DNA from: Luscinia megarhynchos
Taxonomy: Eukaryota; Chordata; Aves; Passeriformes; Turdidae
DNA length: 64,000 nucleotides
NCBI GenBank assembly: GCA_034336665.1
Contig: JAPFBE010000013.1
Span: 14,921,056-14,985,055, forward strand
Direction of reading: 5' to 3'
Shown here: positions 1 through 10,858 of the stretch, piece by piece
How the letters are laid out: the number at the start of each line of letters is the position of its first letter
Numbering within the stretch: the first letter of the stretch is position 1
Program-made: the position numbers and the translations under genes
The notes under the pieces: generated by a model
Seen by the model: only the letters and a program-made list of their open reading frames with translations
Databases searched by the model: none
What the model was told of the DNA's origin: nothing

Positions 1-657
1 GCCACAACCATCCATACATTAGGGAATGCTGGCAGGGAAGGAGGGGAGTATGGGCAGGGGAGTATGGGTAGTGGAGCAGCACTGCTCCCAACACCACCAG
101 GCAGGAGCTGCTGGAGCACCCAGGTGTGCAGAGACCCAGAGACATGGAGGTCACAGTGCAGAAGCCACAGAGCCTTCAGCAAGAGCCTGGCTGGGGTCTG
201 CATCTATGCAGCCACCCAGGATGGTGTTTGCCCCCTGGGGTGTGGTTGGGGGCACAAGCTCCATGGCCAGCAGTGAGATGACAAGCCTCAGACCAGGACA
301 ACCCCTATCTCCTGGATGGGACTTCTCAGGAGGGTTTCTGGCTCAGCCCCAGTCCTGTCCAGCCCCTAACCCCACCATCCCAGGGACCAGCAGGATGAGC
401 ACCCACAGAAGTCAGGCACAAATAACATCCCAGTTCCCCAAAACACCCTCTCCACTGCTCTCCTGCTGCTGTAGCATCTCTGGGCTTCATGTCCCGCCAT
501 GGGTCCATGGGGTAGAGTGGGTGGCCTGTCAGCCCCTGCACCCCCTGGACCCCATGCAGCCATGCCCAAAGGATGCCAGTCCTGCTTCAGGCAGGGTCTG
601 GCTGGTGCCACCTCTGCCATTAGAGAAGTGGCAAACCAGTGCCTTATGTGCTATCCC

Positions 658-693
658 TTATCTGAGCAGCACCTTATCTGCTGTCCTTTATCT
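658..693 (-). promoter_or_regulatory. Cluster of three GATA-type motifs
   Basis: TTATCT (AGATAA on the minus strand) occurs at 658-663, 674-679 and 688-693, a spacing of 16 and 14 bases. AGATAA is the classic GATA-factor site. Whether it acts as an enhancer within the ARAP1 intron is inference. Confidence 0.25.
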
Positions 694-1563
694 AAGACCA
701 CCTCTTTTCTGAGGGGAGGAGAGAGAGCTGCTCTCCCACAAGCACCACCCCAAAGCCAAACCTCTACCCAGGCCACCACCCCTGCCCAGCTCACCCAGCC
801 CTCTCAAAAGGAGTCTTCTGTCATCACTTCCTTGGACGTCACTTTCTACAACCCCCCTCCCACCACGAGCTGCTCGGGGGGCTGCTATAATCCCTAGACC
901 ACCCCCTGGGCATGGAGAGGGGGTGCCCCCTTCACTGACAGCTCATCCCACAATCAGGGTGCAGACATGAGGACCCACTGCTCATGGGGACCCTCTGTGG
1001 GGTGTCTAGGTCTGAGCCATCAGTGGCCAAAACTGGGGGGCTCACAGCCCCGCTGCTGGCACTGGGAGGGTGCCCAGTCTGGAGCTGGTGAGAGAGAGCT
1101 CCCAATGTTGAACCCGTGGGAGGCAGTACCTCAGACATCCCACACCCAGCAGGGCTGGGATCCTATCACCTCCCAGCACAGGAGTGCTTGGGGTGCACAG
1201 GGCTGGGGGGATGGTGAGAACCCGGAGGTGAACATGGCCTGGAGGAAACCACAATATGGCTCTTCAAGCAGCTAGGAGGAAGCGCCAGGGACCACGGCAG
1301 CACAGCAGGAAGTGAGGGGAGATGGGTGGGTGCTGTCACCCCAGAAATGCCCAGGTCACTTGCTCTGCTCCAGGATGTCTACATACACAGGGGTGCTCCA
1401 GCTCTTCCTCAGCCCTCACTCCTGGAGGTCCCTCCCCTTGGGCACTCCCACCTCCACAAGAGGTTATGGTGGGGTTTCATTCCCACCCAGAGACAGGGCC
1501 AGACCAATGCAGCTGCCTCACAGCTGCTGCCAAAGAGCCCCAGCCCCGGCCTGGATGCAGTGA

Positions 1564-1702
1564 GCATCACCCTGATGTGGGCAAGTACCATCCAGACCTG
1601 GGCAAGCATCACCCTGATGTGGGCAAGTACCATCCAGACCTGGGCAAACATCACCCTGATGTGGGCATCAACTCAGCATGGGCAAGGATCATCCAGACTT
1701 GA
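1564..1702. repeat. 42-nt minisatellite (two 21-nt half units)
   Basis: The unit alternates 'gcatcaccctgatgtgggca' and 'gtaccatccagacctgggca' type halves, about three full copies, the last diverged. Its length is a multiple of three, so open frames cross it on both strands. These are not evidence of a gene. Confidence 0.85.
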
Positions 1703-2110
1703 TCATCAGCCCCAACATGGGTAAGCATCCCCCACTGTTGTTGGTCCTTGGGCAGCCCAGCAGTATTCCCCCTTGTCCCAGGCCTTTCATGTTCACTGGC
1801 TGCAGGCACCCAGGTAGGGGGCAGGAGATGAGTTTGGGGCCAACAGCAGCACCCTCGGGCTGTGGAGCTCCCCCTGACCCAGCATAGGGCACTTTAGCCA
1901 GTCACCCATCGCTCCTGGGAGCCCCAGTGTGGATAACTTCCCAAGCTCCCAGCAAATGCTGCTCCACACATAGAGCTGGGACCCAACACCCACCACAGGG
2001 TGACTCCTACCCTCACCCTCTTGAATACACCCCTTGTCCATGCCAGCTATCCTGCACCACGGCATCTCCTCCATCCACGGGCATGGCCAGGCACCAGCAC
2101 TGGCCAAAGA

Positions 2111-2318
2111 GTCATAGAACCATGGAATGGTTTGGTTGGGAAAGGACTTTAAAGCTTATCTTGGGCAGGGACACCTACAACCCCAGGTAACCTCAAGCCC
2201 AGGTAACTTCAAGCCCATCCAACCTGGCTTTGAAGACTTCCAGGGATGGGGCAGCCACAGCCTATCTGGGCAGCCTGTGCCAGGGCCTCACCACCCTCAG
2301 AGGTAAGAATTTCTTAGG
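2111..2318 (-). mobile_element. CR1 LINE 3' fragment
   Basis: It begins with the complement of the CR1 tail ('gtcatagaaccatggaatgg') and runs through 'cagggatggggcagccacag' to 'ccaccctcag'. A short internal duplication of 'cccaggtaac.tcaagccca' interrupts it. Confidence 0.85.
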
Positions 2319-2514
2319 AAATGACAGCTCTTTATTTTTAAAATGTTCTCAAAACAAGAGCCCACCTATAGCCAATATATTTCTGGTTGTACAATTAAAG
2401 TGATTTTTGAAATCAGAGTTTTGGGGTTCAACTGGTTACTTCTGAACTCCCCAATACATCCATATAATACACATATAACATATATATGAATGCACAAACA
2501 TACTCCTGCATGTA

Positions 2515-3465
2515 TATTCACTGCAGCATCAAGATCTATGTGATAAATATACATACACCCATATACACCACTACAGCATCAAGATCTATGTGAGAAATAC
2601 ATATACATACACATCCACCACTACAGCATCAAGATCTGTGTGAGAAATATACATGCACACACATCCACCACTACAGCATCAAGATCTGTGTGAGAAATAT
2701 ACATGCACACACATCCACCACTACAGCATCAAGATCTGTGTGAGAAATACATACACACACATCCACCACTACAGCATCAAGATCTATGTGAGAAATACAT
2801 ATACACACACATCCACCACTACAGCATCAAGATCTGTGTGAGAAATACATACACACACATCCACCACTACAGCATCAAGATCTGTGTGAGAAATACATAT
2901 ACACACACATCCACCACTACAGCATCAAGATCTGTGTGAGAAATACATATACACACACATCCACCACTACAGCATCAAGATCTGTGTGAGAAATACATAC
3001 ACACACATCCACCACTACAGCATCAAGATCTGTGTGAGAAATACATATACACACACATCCACCACTACAGCATCAAGATCTGTGTGAGAAATACATATAC
3101 ACACACATCCACCACTACAGCATCAAGATCTGTGTGAGAAATACATATACACACACATCCACCACTACAGCATCAAGATCTGTGTGAGAAATACATATAC
3201 ACACACATCCACCACTACAGCATCAAGATCTGTGTGAGAAATACATATACACACACATCCACCACTACAGCATCAAGATCTGTGTGAGAAATATACATAC
3301 ACACACATCCACCACTACAGCATTAAGATCTGTGTGAGAAATACATATACACACACATCCACCACTACAGCATTAAGATCTGTGTGAGAAATACATATAC
3401 ACACACATCCACCACTACAGCATTAAGATCTGTGTGAGAAATATACATACACACACACACCCATA
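2515..3465. repeat. About 19 copies of a ~50-nt minisatellite
   Basis: The unit contains 'ccaccactacagcatcaaga' followed by 'tctgtgtgagaaata' and a variable 'catatacacacaca' spacer. I count about 19 occurrences of the 'catcaagatc' or 'cattaagatc' core between 2525 and 3430. Unit length varies between 48 and 52 because of the dinucleotide spacer. The left copies are more diverged ('tctatgtg'). The array ends in an (AC)n run. It is not a CRISPR array: the intervening sequence is also repeated. Confidence 0.95.
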
Positions 3466-3739
3466 CGTGTTCCCTTCTGTCGCTACCAAGCAGAAATACG
3501 TGTGTAATCTGTATGTCACGAGTGCATCATGGCACACCAGGTGCCAGAGCCCTATGGCCACCCACCTGTCCCACACTGGCACAGCCCCCAGGGCTCTGCC
3601 ACGGTGACCCCAGAGTCCCCCAAGCCACTGGAGCACCTTTGTGTGCCGGTGAGGCCATAAGCCCATCCTGTCCTGAGTCCCATGCAGCTCCCAGGGGACC
3701 CTCACACACCCCCAGATGCCCCGGGGCAGCTCCAGAGGG

Positions 3740-4110
3740 GAATCCCAGCCCCCGAGCCCAAGTGCCCAGCCTTCGGGGTGCCGTGCGAAGCTGGGCAGCG
3801 CCTGTCCCCGGGGACGGCAGAACAGAGGGAACAACACTGCCTGGGGGCACAGAGCACACAGGCCAGGGCAGGAAACAGCCGCTGGAGCCGACAGAGCGAA
3901 ACTCGCACCCGGCAGCGCCGGCAGCGCTCGATCCCATTCCCAAAACCCCTCCGCCCGCCGCCTGCTGCGGCGCGGCACGCCCGGCGTGTGCCAGCCGTGC
4001 CCTCCTACCTGGGCAGGTGACAGGAACCGAGCGGCACCGAGCAGGGCTGGGGGAGGCGGCGGGGAGCGCAGCTTCTCACCCCGGCACTTCCTGCGCTGCA
4101 GCAAAACTTC
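3740..4110 (-). promoter_or_regulatory. CpG-rich block inside ARAP1 intron, candidate alternative promoter
   Basis: CpG dinucleotides are frequent here compared with the surrounding intron, with GC boxes and ETS-like 'cacttcct' at about 4084. On the minus strand a good donor, CCCAG|GTAGGAGG, ends at 4009, so the block could hold an untranslated first exon. ARAP1 transcripts lacking the SAM exon are known in mammals. Promoter use here is inference. Confidence 0.35.
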
Positions 4111-4119
4111 CTGAGCTGG

Positions 4120-4290
4120 CCGGAGCGGCGGCATGTCCGGCACCAAATCCTCAGTGTGGCTAGTAGGAACCCACGCACGGCCAGTGCCAGGACTCGGGCA
4201 TGGCTGGCACCAAACACCCCGCACGGACGGCACTAAACCCACGGCACAGCTGGCACCAAACCGACGGCACGTCCAGCACAAAACCAGCAC
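4120..4290. repeat. Degenerate ~30-nt tandem repeat
   Basis: Variants of 'ggcatggctggcaccaaaca' and 'acggcacagctggcaccaaa' recur about five times, rich in CpG. The copies are diverged, so boundaries are approximate. Confidence 0.55.
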
Positions 4291-5235
4291 AGCTTGACCC
4301 AAAGTGGCAGCCTCATCGTGCCCGGGTAGCCTCCTGGAGGGTGTGGGTGACTATCTCGGTGCAGAAATGCAGTGGTGGGAACAGTTCCTGGGGTGCCAGG
4401 ATGGACGCTGTTGATCTGGAGGTGCTGCCCATCCCATGGTATGCCAGCCCCCTACATCAGCTGCCTGAGCCCCCTCCCCAGCTCAGCATCCCAGCCCACT
4501 CCCTGCACGAGCAGAGGGATCACCTCCACCCACCTTACCACAAAAAAAAACACGGGGACACAGGGATGGGAAGCTGGAGGGGGAGCCCAGCCACACATTC
4601 TCATCCTGACTACACACAGGGTCCTATAAAGCACCATCAATCAGGACAAACCCAGCCACACTCCCAGGACCCCCTCAGGGGCACCAGCTGGACACCCCAG
4701 CTCCAGGAATATATCCCTTAGCGTCAGTGGGGAGATTGCAGGGGAGGACTCCTGGGGCAGGGGGCCACACAGGCTCACTGACATTCCTCCATCCCACCCC
4801 AGGAGGGTGCTGGCATCCAGGAGCTGCCAAACTGCCCTGCCAGTCCTCACTCCACAGCTGTCCGTGCTCTGCAGGATTTGGGAGTGCACTGGGGGGTTGG
4901 GACAGCAAAGAGGGGGCTGCCAGCGCTGCTGTCCCGAAATTCCAGCTGCCATCTGGCCACAGTAGCTGGCAGCAGCCTTGCCCCATGCTCCCTGTGCACT
5001 GCAGTTCACTGCCTTGCTCCCACTGGTGCCAAGAGTTCCGCAGGCTTCAGCACTGCCCACATTACAGGTGGGGGTAAGGCAGGGCTATACACCCATGCCA
5101 GGCTGGGGTGACCTGGGTGACTGGGATGATCAGGCTGGATACATCCAGCCACAGACAAAATAAATATCTCAGCACCACACCTCCCTCTCCTCCCCCCAGC
5201 CATGCTGGTAGCCTGAGGAAACGTGCTGTGGCCTT

Positions 5236-5365
5236 GGGCAGGGGTACCCCCAGGGGCTGTGCTGGGGCTGGAAGGTGGGTTAGTACCCTCATGGGATGTG
5301 CTGGGCTGGGGGTACTCCCGGGAGATGTGCTAAGGTCTGGAGAGGGCATAGGTACCCCCAGGCAA
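5236..5365. repeat. Degenerate tandem repeat around 'ggtacccccagg'
   Basis: The blocks 'ggggtacccccaggggctgt', 'gggggtactcccgggagatg' and 'taggtacccccaggcaaccc' repeat roughly every 55 bases, with 'gtgctggg' between them. Two to three diverged units. Confidence 0.4.
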
Positions 5366-5463
5366 CCCATGTCGTGACCCTGAGGGTCTCACCCACATCA
5401 CAGTAGCCCCCCACACAGACCCCGCTGCCTTGAGGCAATCCCACACCCCTGCCACCCCCTTAC

Positions 5464-6137
5464 CTCCTCTGGGACACAGCCCTTGGGGGGAGCTCGGGGG
5501 GGCGGTCAGGCAGTGGGGGACCCTTCATGCTCTGGCACTTGGTTTCCAGTTGGTGTCGCTTGGCTGGCAGCGGTGGCAATGGGGGTCTCACCCTGCTGTC
5601 GGCAGGGGGCTTCTCCCCAAGCGCTGGTGGAGAGTGGTCCTCCAGGGCTGGGAGATGGCTGCAGGCTGCGGGGGGGGGCTCAGGGCTGGCCCCCGATGGT
5701 GATGGTGAGAATTTGAGGGGGGGACGGCAGCCCACCCTGGGTGGGATGGGTGGGGGCAGCTGGGGGAAGCTTGCAGCCCGCTCTGGCTCCAGCAGCGGGG
5801 TCCCACCGGGCACTGGCGGGCACCGGGGCTCCGGCTGCTCCGGGCCTGCGGCAGAGCTCAGGCGGAAGATGTGGCGCTTCATGGGCACAGGTTTGCTGGC
5901 AGGGGGCTGGTGAGCCCCAGGGGGCAGTGGAGCCTCGGCAAAGGCTTTCTGCAGCCCCAGGAGGATGCGGCGGCGGTGGCCGGGCAGCAGCACCCCGAGG
6001 CGGGTGAGCCCCTCGTCCGTCAGAGCTCGGCAGTCCCACACTGACCACAGCTCACTTTGCTGGAAGTTCTCCACATACTGGTCGAGGTGGAGGGCAGACA
6101 GCCAGGCGGCCACCGGCAGAGATCCCTCCTCCTCCAT
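5464..6137 (-). CDS. ARAP1: ARAP1, first coding exon (SAM domain and proline-rich region)
   Basis: ARAP1 is a PI(3,4,5)P3-dependent Arf GTPase-activating and Rho GTPase-activating protein that controls actin and endosomal (EGFR) traffic. This exon encodes the first 224 residues. A SAM domain occupies about residues 7-66 (VAAWLSALHLDQY ... LLPGHRRRILLGL). PVPMKRHIFR at 83-92 is the same as the human peptide and fits PxPxxR, the pattern bound by CIN85/CD2AP SH3 domains. PPPIPPR (128-134) and PPLPPLPAKRH (185-195) are further proline motifs, the latter also matching human ARAP1. The start at 6137 has a strong context (gccATGg). The exon ends at 5464 with CAGAGGAG|GTAAGG, leaving two bases of a split codon. 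All later domains (PH, ArfGAP, ankyrin, RhoGAP, RA) lie beyond the left edge. Confidence 0.93.
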
Positions 6138-6215
6138 GGCAGGGGGCTGGCCACAGAAACCTGCACCACTCAGTGCATCCTCCGTTGCCAGCAAGGCTCA
6201 GGATGACATCAGGAC
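6138..6215 (-). other. ARAP1: ARAP1 5' UTR part of the SAM exon with two minimal uORFs
   Basis: On the minus strand a pyrimidine-rich stretch ending 'tctccattcccag' is a good acceptor, so the exon probably begins at 6215. A weaker acceptor is possible at 6161-6162. The 78-nt leader holds two tiny upstream frames: ATG TCA TCC TGA at 6209-6198 and ATG CAC TGA at 6178-6170. Both end before the main start. Confidence 0.55.
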
Positions 6216-9200
6216 CTGGGAATGGAGACAACAGGATCAGTCCCAAAACACAAACCAAGTGAAACCTACAGTCCCAAAACCAACCAGTGAAGCAACCTGT
6301 TTTTCCTATGGCCTCCAACCACGCTGTGTCCCCAGGATCACCCAGTCCTGAACTATGTGTGTGGAAATGCTGGAGAGTCCCAGTTTAGGGATTGAAACAT
6401 AGGTGCCATCCCTTTAGAGGTGAAGGAACCATGGGGTCCCAGCATGATCCTAGGGGGTGGCATTTGGGCTGTGGGACAGAGCAGTGGGGGATTATCCACA
6501 TTGTAGGTAATCAGGGAATATGCCTGAATATGCCTGATTCAAGGGGCAAGGTGCTGGCTGCACCTCAGGGCTGTCACCCTCCAGGATGCAGCTCCCCTGG
6601 TTTACAGCAGCAAGCCAGGATGGAGTGCCATGGACAGTTGGATCCAGAGGGCTGTCCCCTCTCCCGGGCTGTCCCCATCACAGCCAGTGGCAGGGTGCTG
6701 CCGCTGGAGCCCCCAGCCCAAACTGCACCAAACCCCTCCTCACAGACCATATGCCCACCATGGCATTGCTCCCAGCTCCAGAGCCCTGTCTGTCCTTTGC
6801 TCTAGCATGGCACCCTGGAGTGCTGGCAGAGCACCTTGGTGCACACACCTAGCAGAGTGCCGCTGTGGCAGCCAGAGCTTGGGACATGGGGGCTCACTTG
6901 GTCCTGGAGCAGAACACCCATCCCACACCATAGCTGTTGGCAGGTCAAATCCCTGTTATCCCAACAAGCAGCAGATGGGATACCCTGCCCTTCCCACCCA
7001 CCAGCATCATGGCCTCAGCAGGCTCCAGGCAGGAGGCAGATCCCATCATGCCAGCACTCTCACACACAAAGTCACTGCTAGTGACTTCGGCACCATCTTA
7101 TTTTGGGTTTGCTGGAGGTTTTTTTAGACCTGCTAAGAAGGAGCTTGAGGATTTCCTGGAGCTGTAAATAGGCCAGTCTGATCTGCAGTCAGAGTCACGT
7201 TTTCTGTGTGACTCAGGCAGGTCCCAGCCCCCGACAACACTTGCGGTTTCGGTGCAAAGTGCACAGCTGAGCAAGGCTCATGCTCGACCCAGCACTAACT
7301 GGATACCGCCAAGCCTGAGGCACCCCACAGCCAGCAACCCCTACCCTCGAGACACCAGCATCCCAGTGATGTGCTGGGATGTGGCCACAGTGCCACCTCC
7401 CTGGCACTTCCTGGCACAGCTTGGCTTTGCTTCAGGCTCCAAGGACCAAGTGTCCGAGGAAAAAGCAACAGGGACCCAGGGCTGGCTGACCCCTGTGGCT
7501 TCTTGCTGGTAGCACCAGAGGAATCAGCAGCACCAGAGGAATCAGCAGCACCCAGGACCTTCCCACTGATCCCAGCATTCCCAACCAGCACCACAAAAAT
7601 CCCTGAATAAGAATAAAATTCTCTCTCCCCCCTCCACACCTAGATAGCCCTCATCTATTATTGAAAATGGATAAGCGATGGTGCTGGGTGACACTGCTGT
7701 CACCAGATCCCAGTGACACCAGCACAGGCAGGCTCAACCCCAGCTAGGCACTGGCTCTGGAGGAGCAGAGGGAAACACAGTGACACCAGTATGGGGCTCC
7801 CACAAATGCCCCCTGTCCTGGCTAGAGCCAAGGAGTCACCACCAGTGTCACCCATTGACACCAGTGCCAACGTCCCCAGTGCTGTGCCAGGACATCGATG
7901 CAGAGTTGGGACAGACCTATCAGGAAGGGACAGCTGCACTAGCACTCACCACTGGCACTGTCCCAGCACTATCTGGGGTGGCTGAAGGCCCTTCTTGCTG
8001 CTGACCAGGGACAGGATGACAAAAGTCCAGCGAGGGAAGCACAGGGTCCCCAGTGTGCCAGGCTGGCAGCTGGGCCCTCACCAAGTAAATAATTAATCAG
8101 GCCTTTGCTAGGTTCCCTCCTTCAGTCATTAATCATTTAACCTCTGTGCTGAACAAGATGAGGATGTTCCAGAAGCGAAACCAACACAGGGAGATGCCGT
8201 AACCCAGCTGGCTGCTGGGGATCAGGGGGTAACCTGGCTGTGGCCCCTGCCAAGCCCAAATCCTCCCAGTGCTGACCCACTGCATTCCTCCCTGGGATTA
8301 GGCAACACCACAGGGGCTGTTTTGTAAGAGACTTAAAGGCCGGACAAGCGGCGAGAGGAGGGAATGGCGAGGGCTGCCAGCATAAGTCAGGACACCAAAA
8401 TACATGAGGACCAGACCCCTCAGCCCCATCCCAAACCAACACAGCCCTCACTCTCCCACTGCTGGGGTGAAGGATCTGGGGGTGTCTGGTGCTGGTCCGC
8501 TTTCTCTGGACCAAGGGGCTCAGCAAGCCCCTCTACCCCCAAACTTGGGTGCTGGCTGCTTTTCTTGGGGCTCCTGCAGCTACCCCAGCCCACCTCAGAT
8601 ACCCTCAACTCAACAGAGCATTTGGGATGCACCTTTTTGCCCAGCAGGGCTGAGCATCCTGGCCCAGGGAGGAGCCCCCCATGATGCAGGGGTGTGCCCA
8701 CCCTTCACCCACTGCATCCCACCACTGCTCTCAGCCCTGGGCTTCCCAACCCCCAGGTGGGGCACTAATGAGGGCTGGGCTTGTTCGATTAAGGAGCTGT
8801 GTATGCCATGGAGGCTGAGGGCTCTGACTGGGAGTGACAGACGAGCCTGCTCCCTTCACTAGCTCCGGCTTCCCCCAGGTAATCAATGTTACCCCTAACG
8901 AGGTGCCAGGGATCAGGTAGTGTGACCAGGGCCATCGGTATGTCACTGACAGAGCAGCACTCAGCACCCAAGCACCAGGTAATAAAGTGGTGGCCATCCC
9001 ACAGCTCTTCCCTGCCTGTCCCTTCGATGGCAACCAGGATAGTGGCCAAGAGCCAAGAAAATCCAGCATAGGAGCCCTGCTGGTGTCTGGCACCCACTCG
9101 ATTGATCTAGTTCCCACTGCAAGTCCTCCTCCAAAGCAGGCAAACCCTGCCTGCACCCCAAGCTCCCCTTCCCCAGGTCTGTGGGCTCATTAATCAAGGA

Positions 9201-9229
9201 GAGCTAATTACCAGCACAGGGTCCCTTGG

Positions 9230-9560
9230 CTCAGCAGCAGGAGGTGGCAGGCCTGCCTGTGGTCCAGCTGGCGCGGTGGAGCTTTGCCAAGGGGTCTCTG
9301 CCCGCCCGGCACTTCCTCAAACGCCACCTCAGCAATGGGAACTTTCCGGAAAGCCGAGCAGAGCTCTGAGCTGGGATGTGGTGCAATAGCCACCCAGGCC
9401 CCGGCAGAGCGCGGGCCTCACGCGGTGGTGCAGCCGCCACAGGCGCCCTGCGTGACAGGAGGGCCCGAGCCCCAGGAGGGCCCGAGCCCGAGGCGGCGTG
9501 AGCCCCGGGTGACGGGAGGCCGGGGCAGGCTCTCGGCAGAGAGGAAGGAAGAGCCAGGCA
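9230..9560. promoter_or_regulatory. CpG-rich patch upstream of ARAP1
   Basis: CpGs and G/C-rich blocks are locally concentrated ('gcagagcgcgggcctcacgc', 'cgaggcggcgtgagccccgg'), with an ETS-like 'cacttcct' near 9310. This is compatible with a promoter or enhancer. I found no clear donor that would fix a first exon. Confidence 0.3.
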
Positions 9561-10746
9561 GGCTGAGCTCCGGGAAGGGGGAGCTCCCCAGGTACCAAGG
9601 ATGGGGCATTGAGGGGCAGCAGGACAAGCCGAGCTCTGGCCGCTGGACAGAAAGGGGCAAGCAGGCAGGTGGCTGCCATGTCCCACCACTGTGTCCCAGG
9701 AGTCCTGTGGATTCCCAGGGAGAGCAGTATCTGGGAAGCTGTAACCCACCCGGGTTCCTGTGGGTACAGGGGACAAAGCCAAGTGGTGGAAGGACCTGTG
9801 GGAACAGGGCTGGCCACCAGAGGGAAGGGGGTTCCTCAGCAGCACTGGGCAGCCAGTCTCACACCACAGCGATTTTTACCCTTTCCTGCCTAAATTAAGG
9901 AAACATCCTCAGACAAGGGGCCATGGCCAGCCAGAATGAGGCCAATGTCACCAGTGTCCCTGCTAGATCCAGGGGATGAATGTGATGTCCCCAACAGACT
10001 TGCCAGGGCTACTGCAGATTCCCTGCCCAGCTGGGAATTGAAAGCACCACGTCTTCACCCTGAAACTGCCCGAGCAGAATCCTCAGCAAACAGTGAATAC
10101 CCCAAAGCAAACAAAGGGTCCCGGCACAGCACCCAGCACTCCACAGACCCCTTCCCACCCAAACCCTCCACACTCCACCTCAGTGGGCATCCATCTGCTC
10201 AGCAGCACCCAAAGTCTCTCCTGGGAAAGTGAAGCTTTTTCATTTTCAAGATCTTCTCAGCCAAAGAAATTGCAAATGATATTCGCACCCCCCAGGCACT
10301 GTTCAGGGATCAAGTTCAGGCTTGCAGAATCACAATCCAGAGAAGGAATTGCTTCTGTGGAGCCTCCTCCCTCTGTCTGCCATGAGTTGCCATTTCCAGG
10401 TGGTTCATGTGAAGAAGCCAGAGGGTGCCTGGCCCCCTGCTCGGGGGGCCTGAGGGCTCACACACACATCAGGCTGTGCCCCGACATGGGAATTGCCCCA
10501 TGCCACTCTGTGTGCAGATAAAGGGTGTGCATGGAGGTGGAAGGTGGGCAGTGATGAGGTGGGTGAGAAGTCAGAGGCAAGGGAGCAGGAAAACTAGGGG
10601 CTTCTCATTTCCCCAGGGTCCCACCTGCATTCCCCTTCCACCTTGGAAGTAAAACCTGGGAAGGTGAAACATGTCCCAGGCTGTGGCACCAACAAACAAA
10701 TTAGTTTCCCGGCATTCCCTTCCACAGCATTGCTGCCTGCCTCACA

Positions 10747-10858
10747 AATCTAACCAGAAAAGGGGCAAATACAGCCAGAAATGAGCAAATCCAGTCAAAA
10801 AAGCAGTAAATCCAACCAGAAATTGGCAAATCCAGACAGAAAAGGGGTAAATACATCT
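10747..10858. repeat. Short A-rich ~25-nt tandem repeat
   Basis: Variants of 'gcaaatccagccagaaaa' recur about five times ('ggggcaaatacagccagaaa', 'gcaaatccagtcaaaaa', 'ttggcaaatccagacagaaa'). Confidence 0.65.

Larger units (their letters stand above)
1..5463 (-). other. ARAP1: ARAP1 intron following the SAM exon (partial)
   Basis: This stretch lies downstream (minus sense) of the ARAP1 SAM exon, whose donor is at 5463-5462, so it should be intronic. I looked for the next ARAP1 coding exon (the acidic DSDYDEV-type segment and the first PH domain) and did not find it. The open frames here are frame shadows of GC-rich or tandem-repeat DNA. Contents described separately: a GATA-like cluster near 658-693, minisatellites at 1564-1702, 2515-3465 and about 4120-4290, one CR1 at 2111-2318, and a CpG-rich block at 3740-4110. 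Confidence 0.6.

Noticed and set aside
2515..3465. Regular direct repeats resembling a CRISPR array
   Set aside because: The spacers are themselves repeated AC/AT-rich sequence and the context is vertebrate; it is a minisatellite.
3415..4302. 295-codon minus-strand open frame
   Set aside because: Overlaps the minisatellite end and a CpG-rich block, has no recognisable domain, and competing frames of similar length exist on both strands, as usual in GC-rich DNA.
1..5463. Further ARAP1 coding exons or PDE2A
   Set aside because: No match to the ARAP1 acidic/PH segments or to phosphodiesterase motifs was found on the minus strand.
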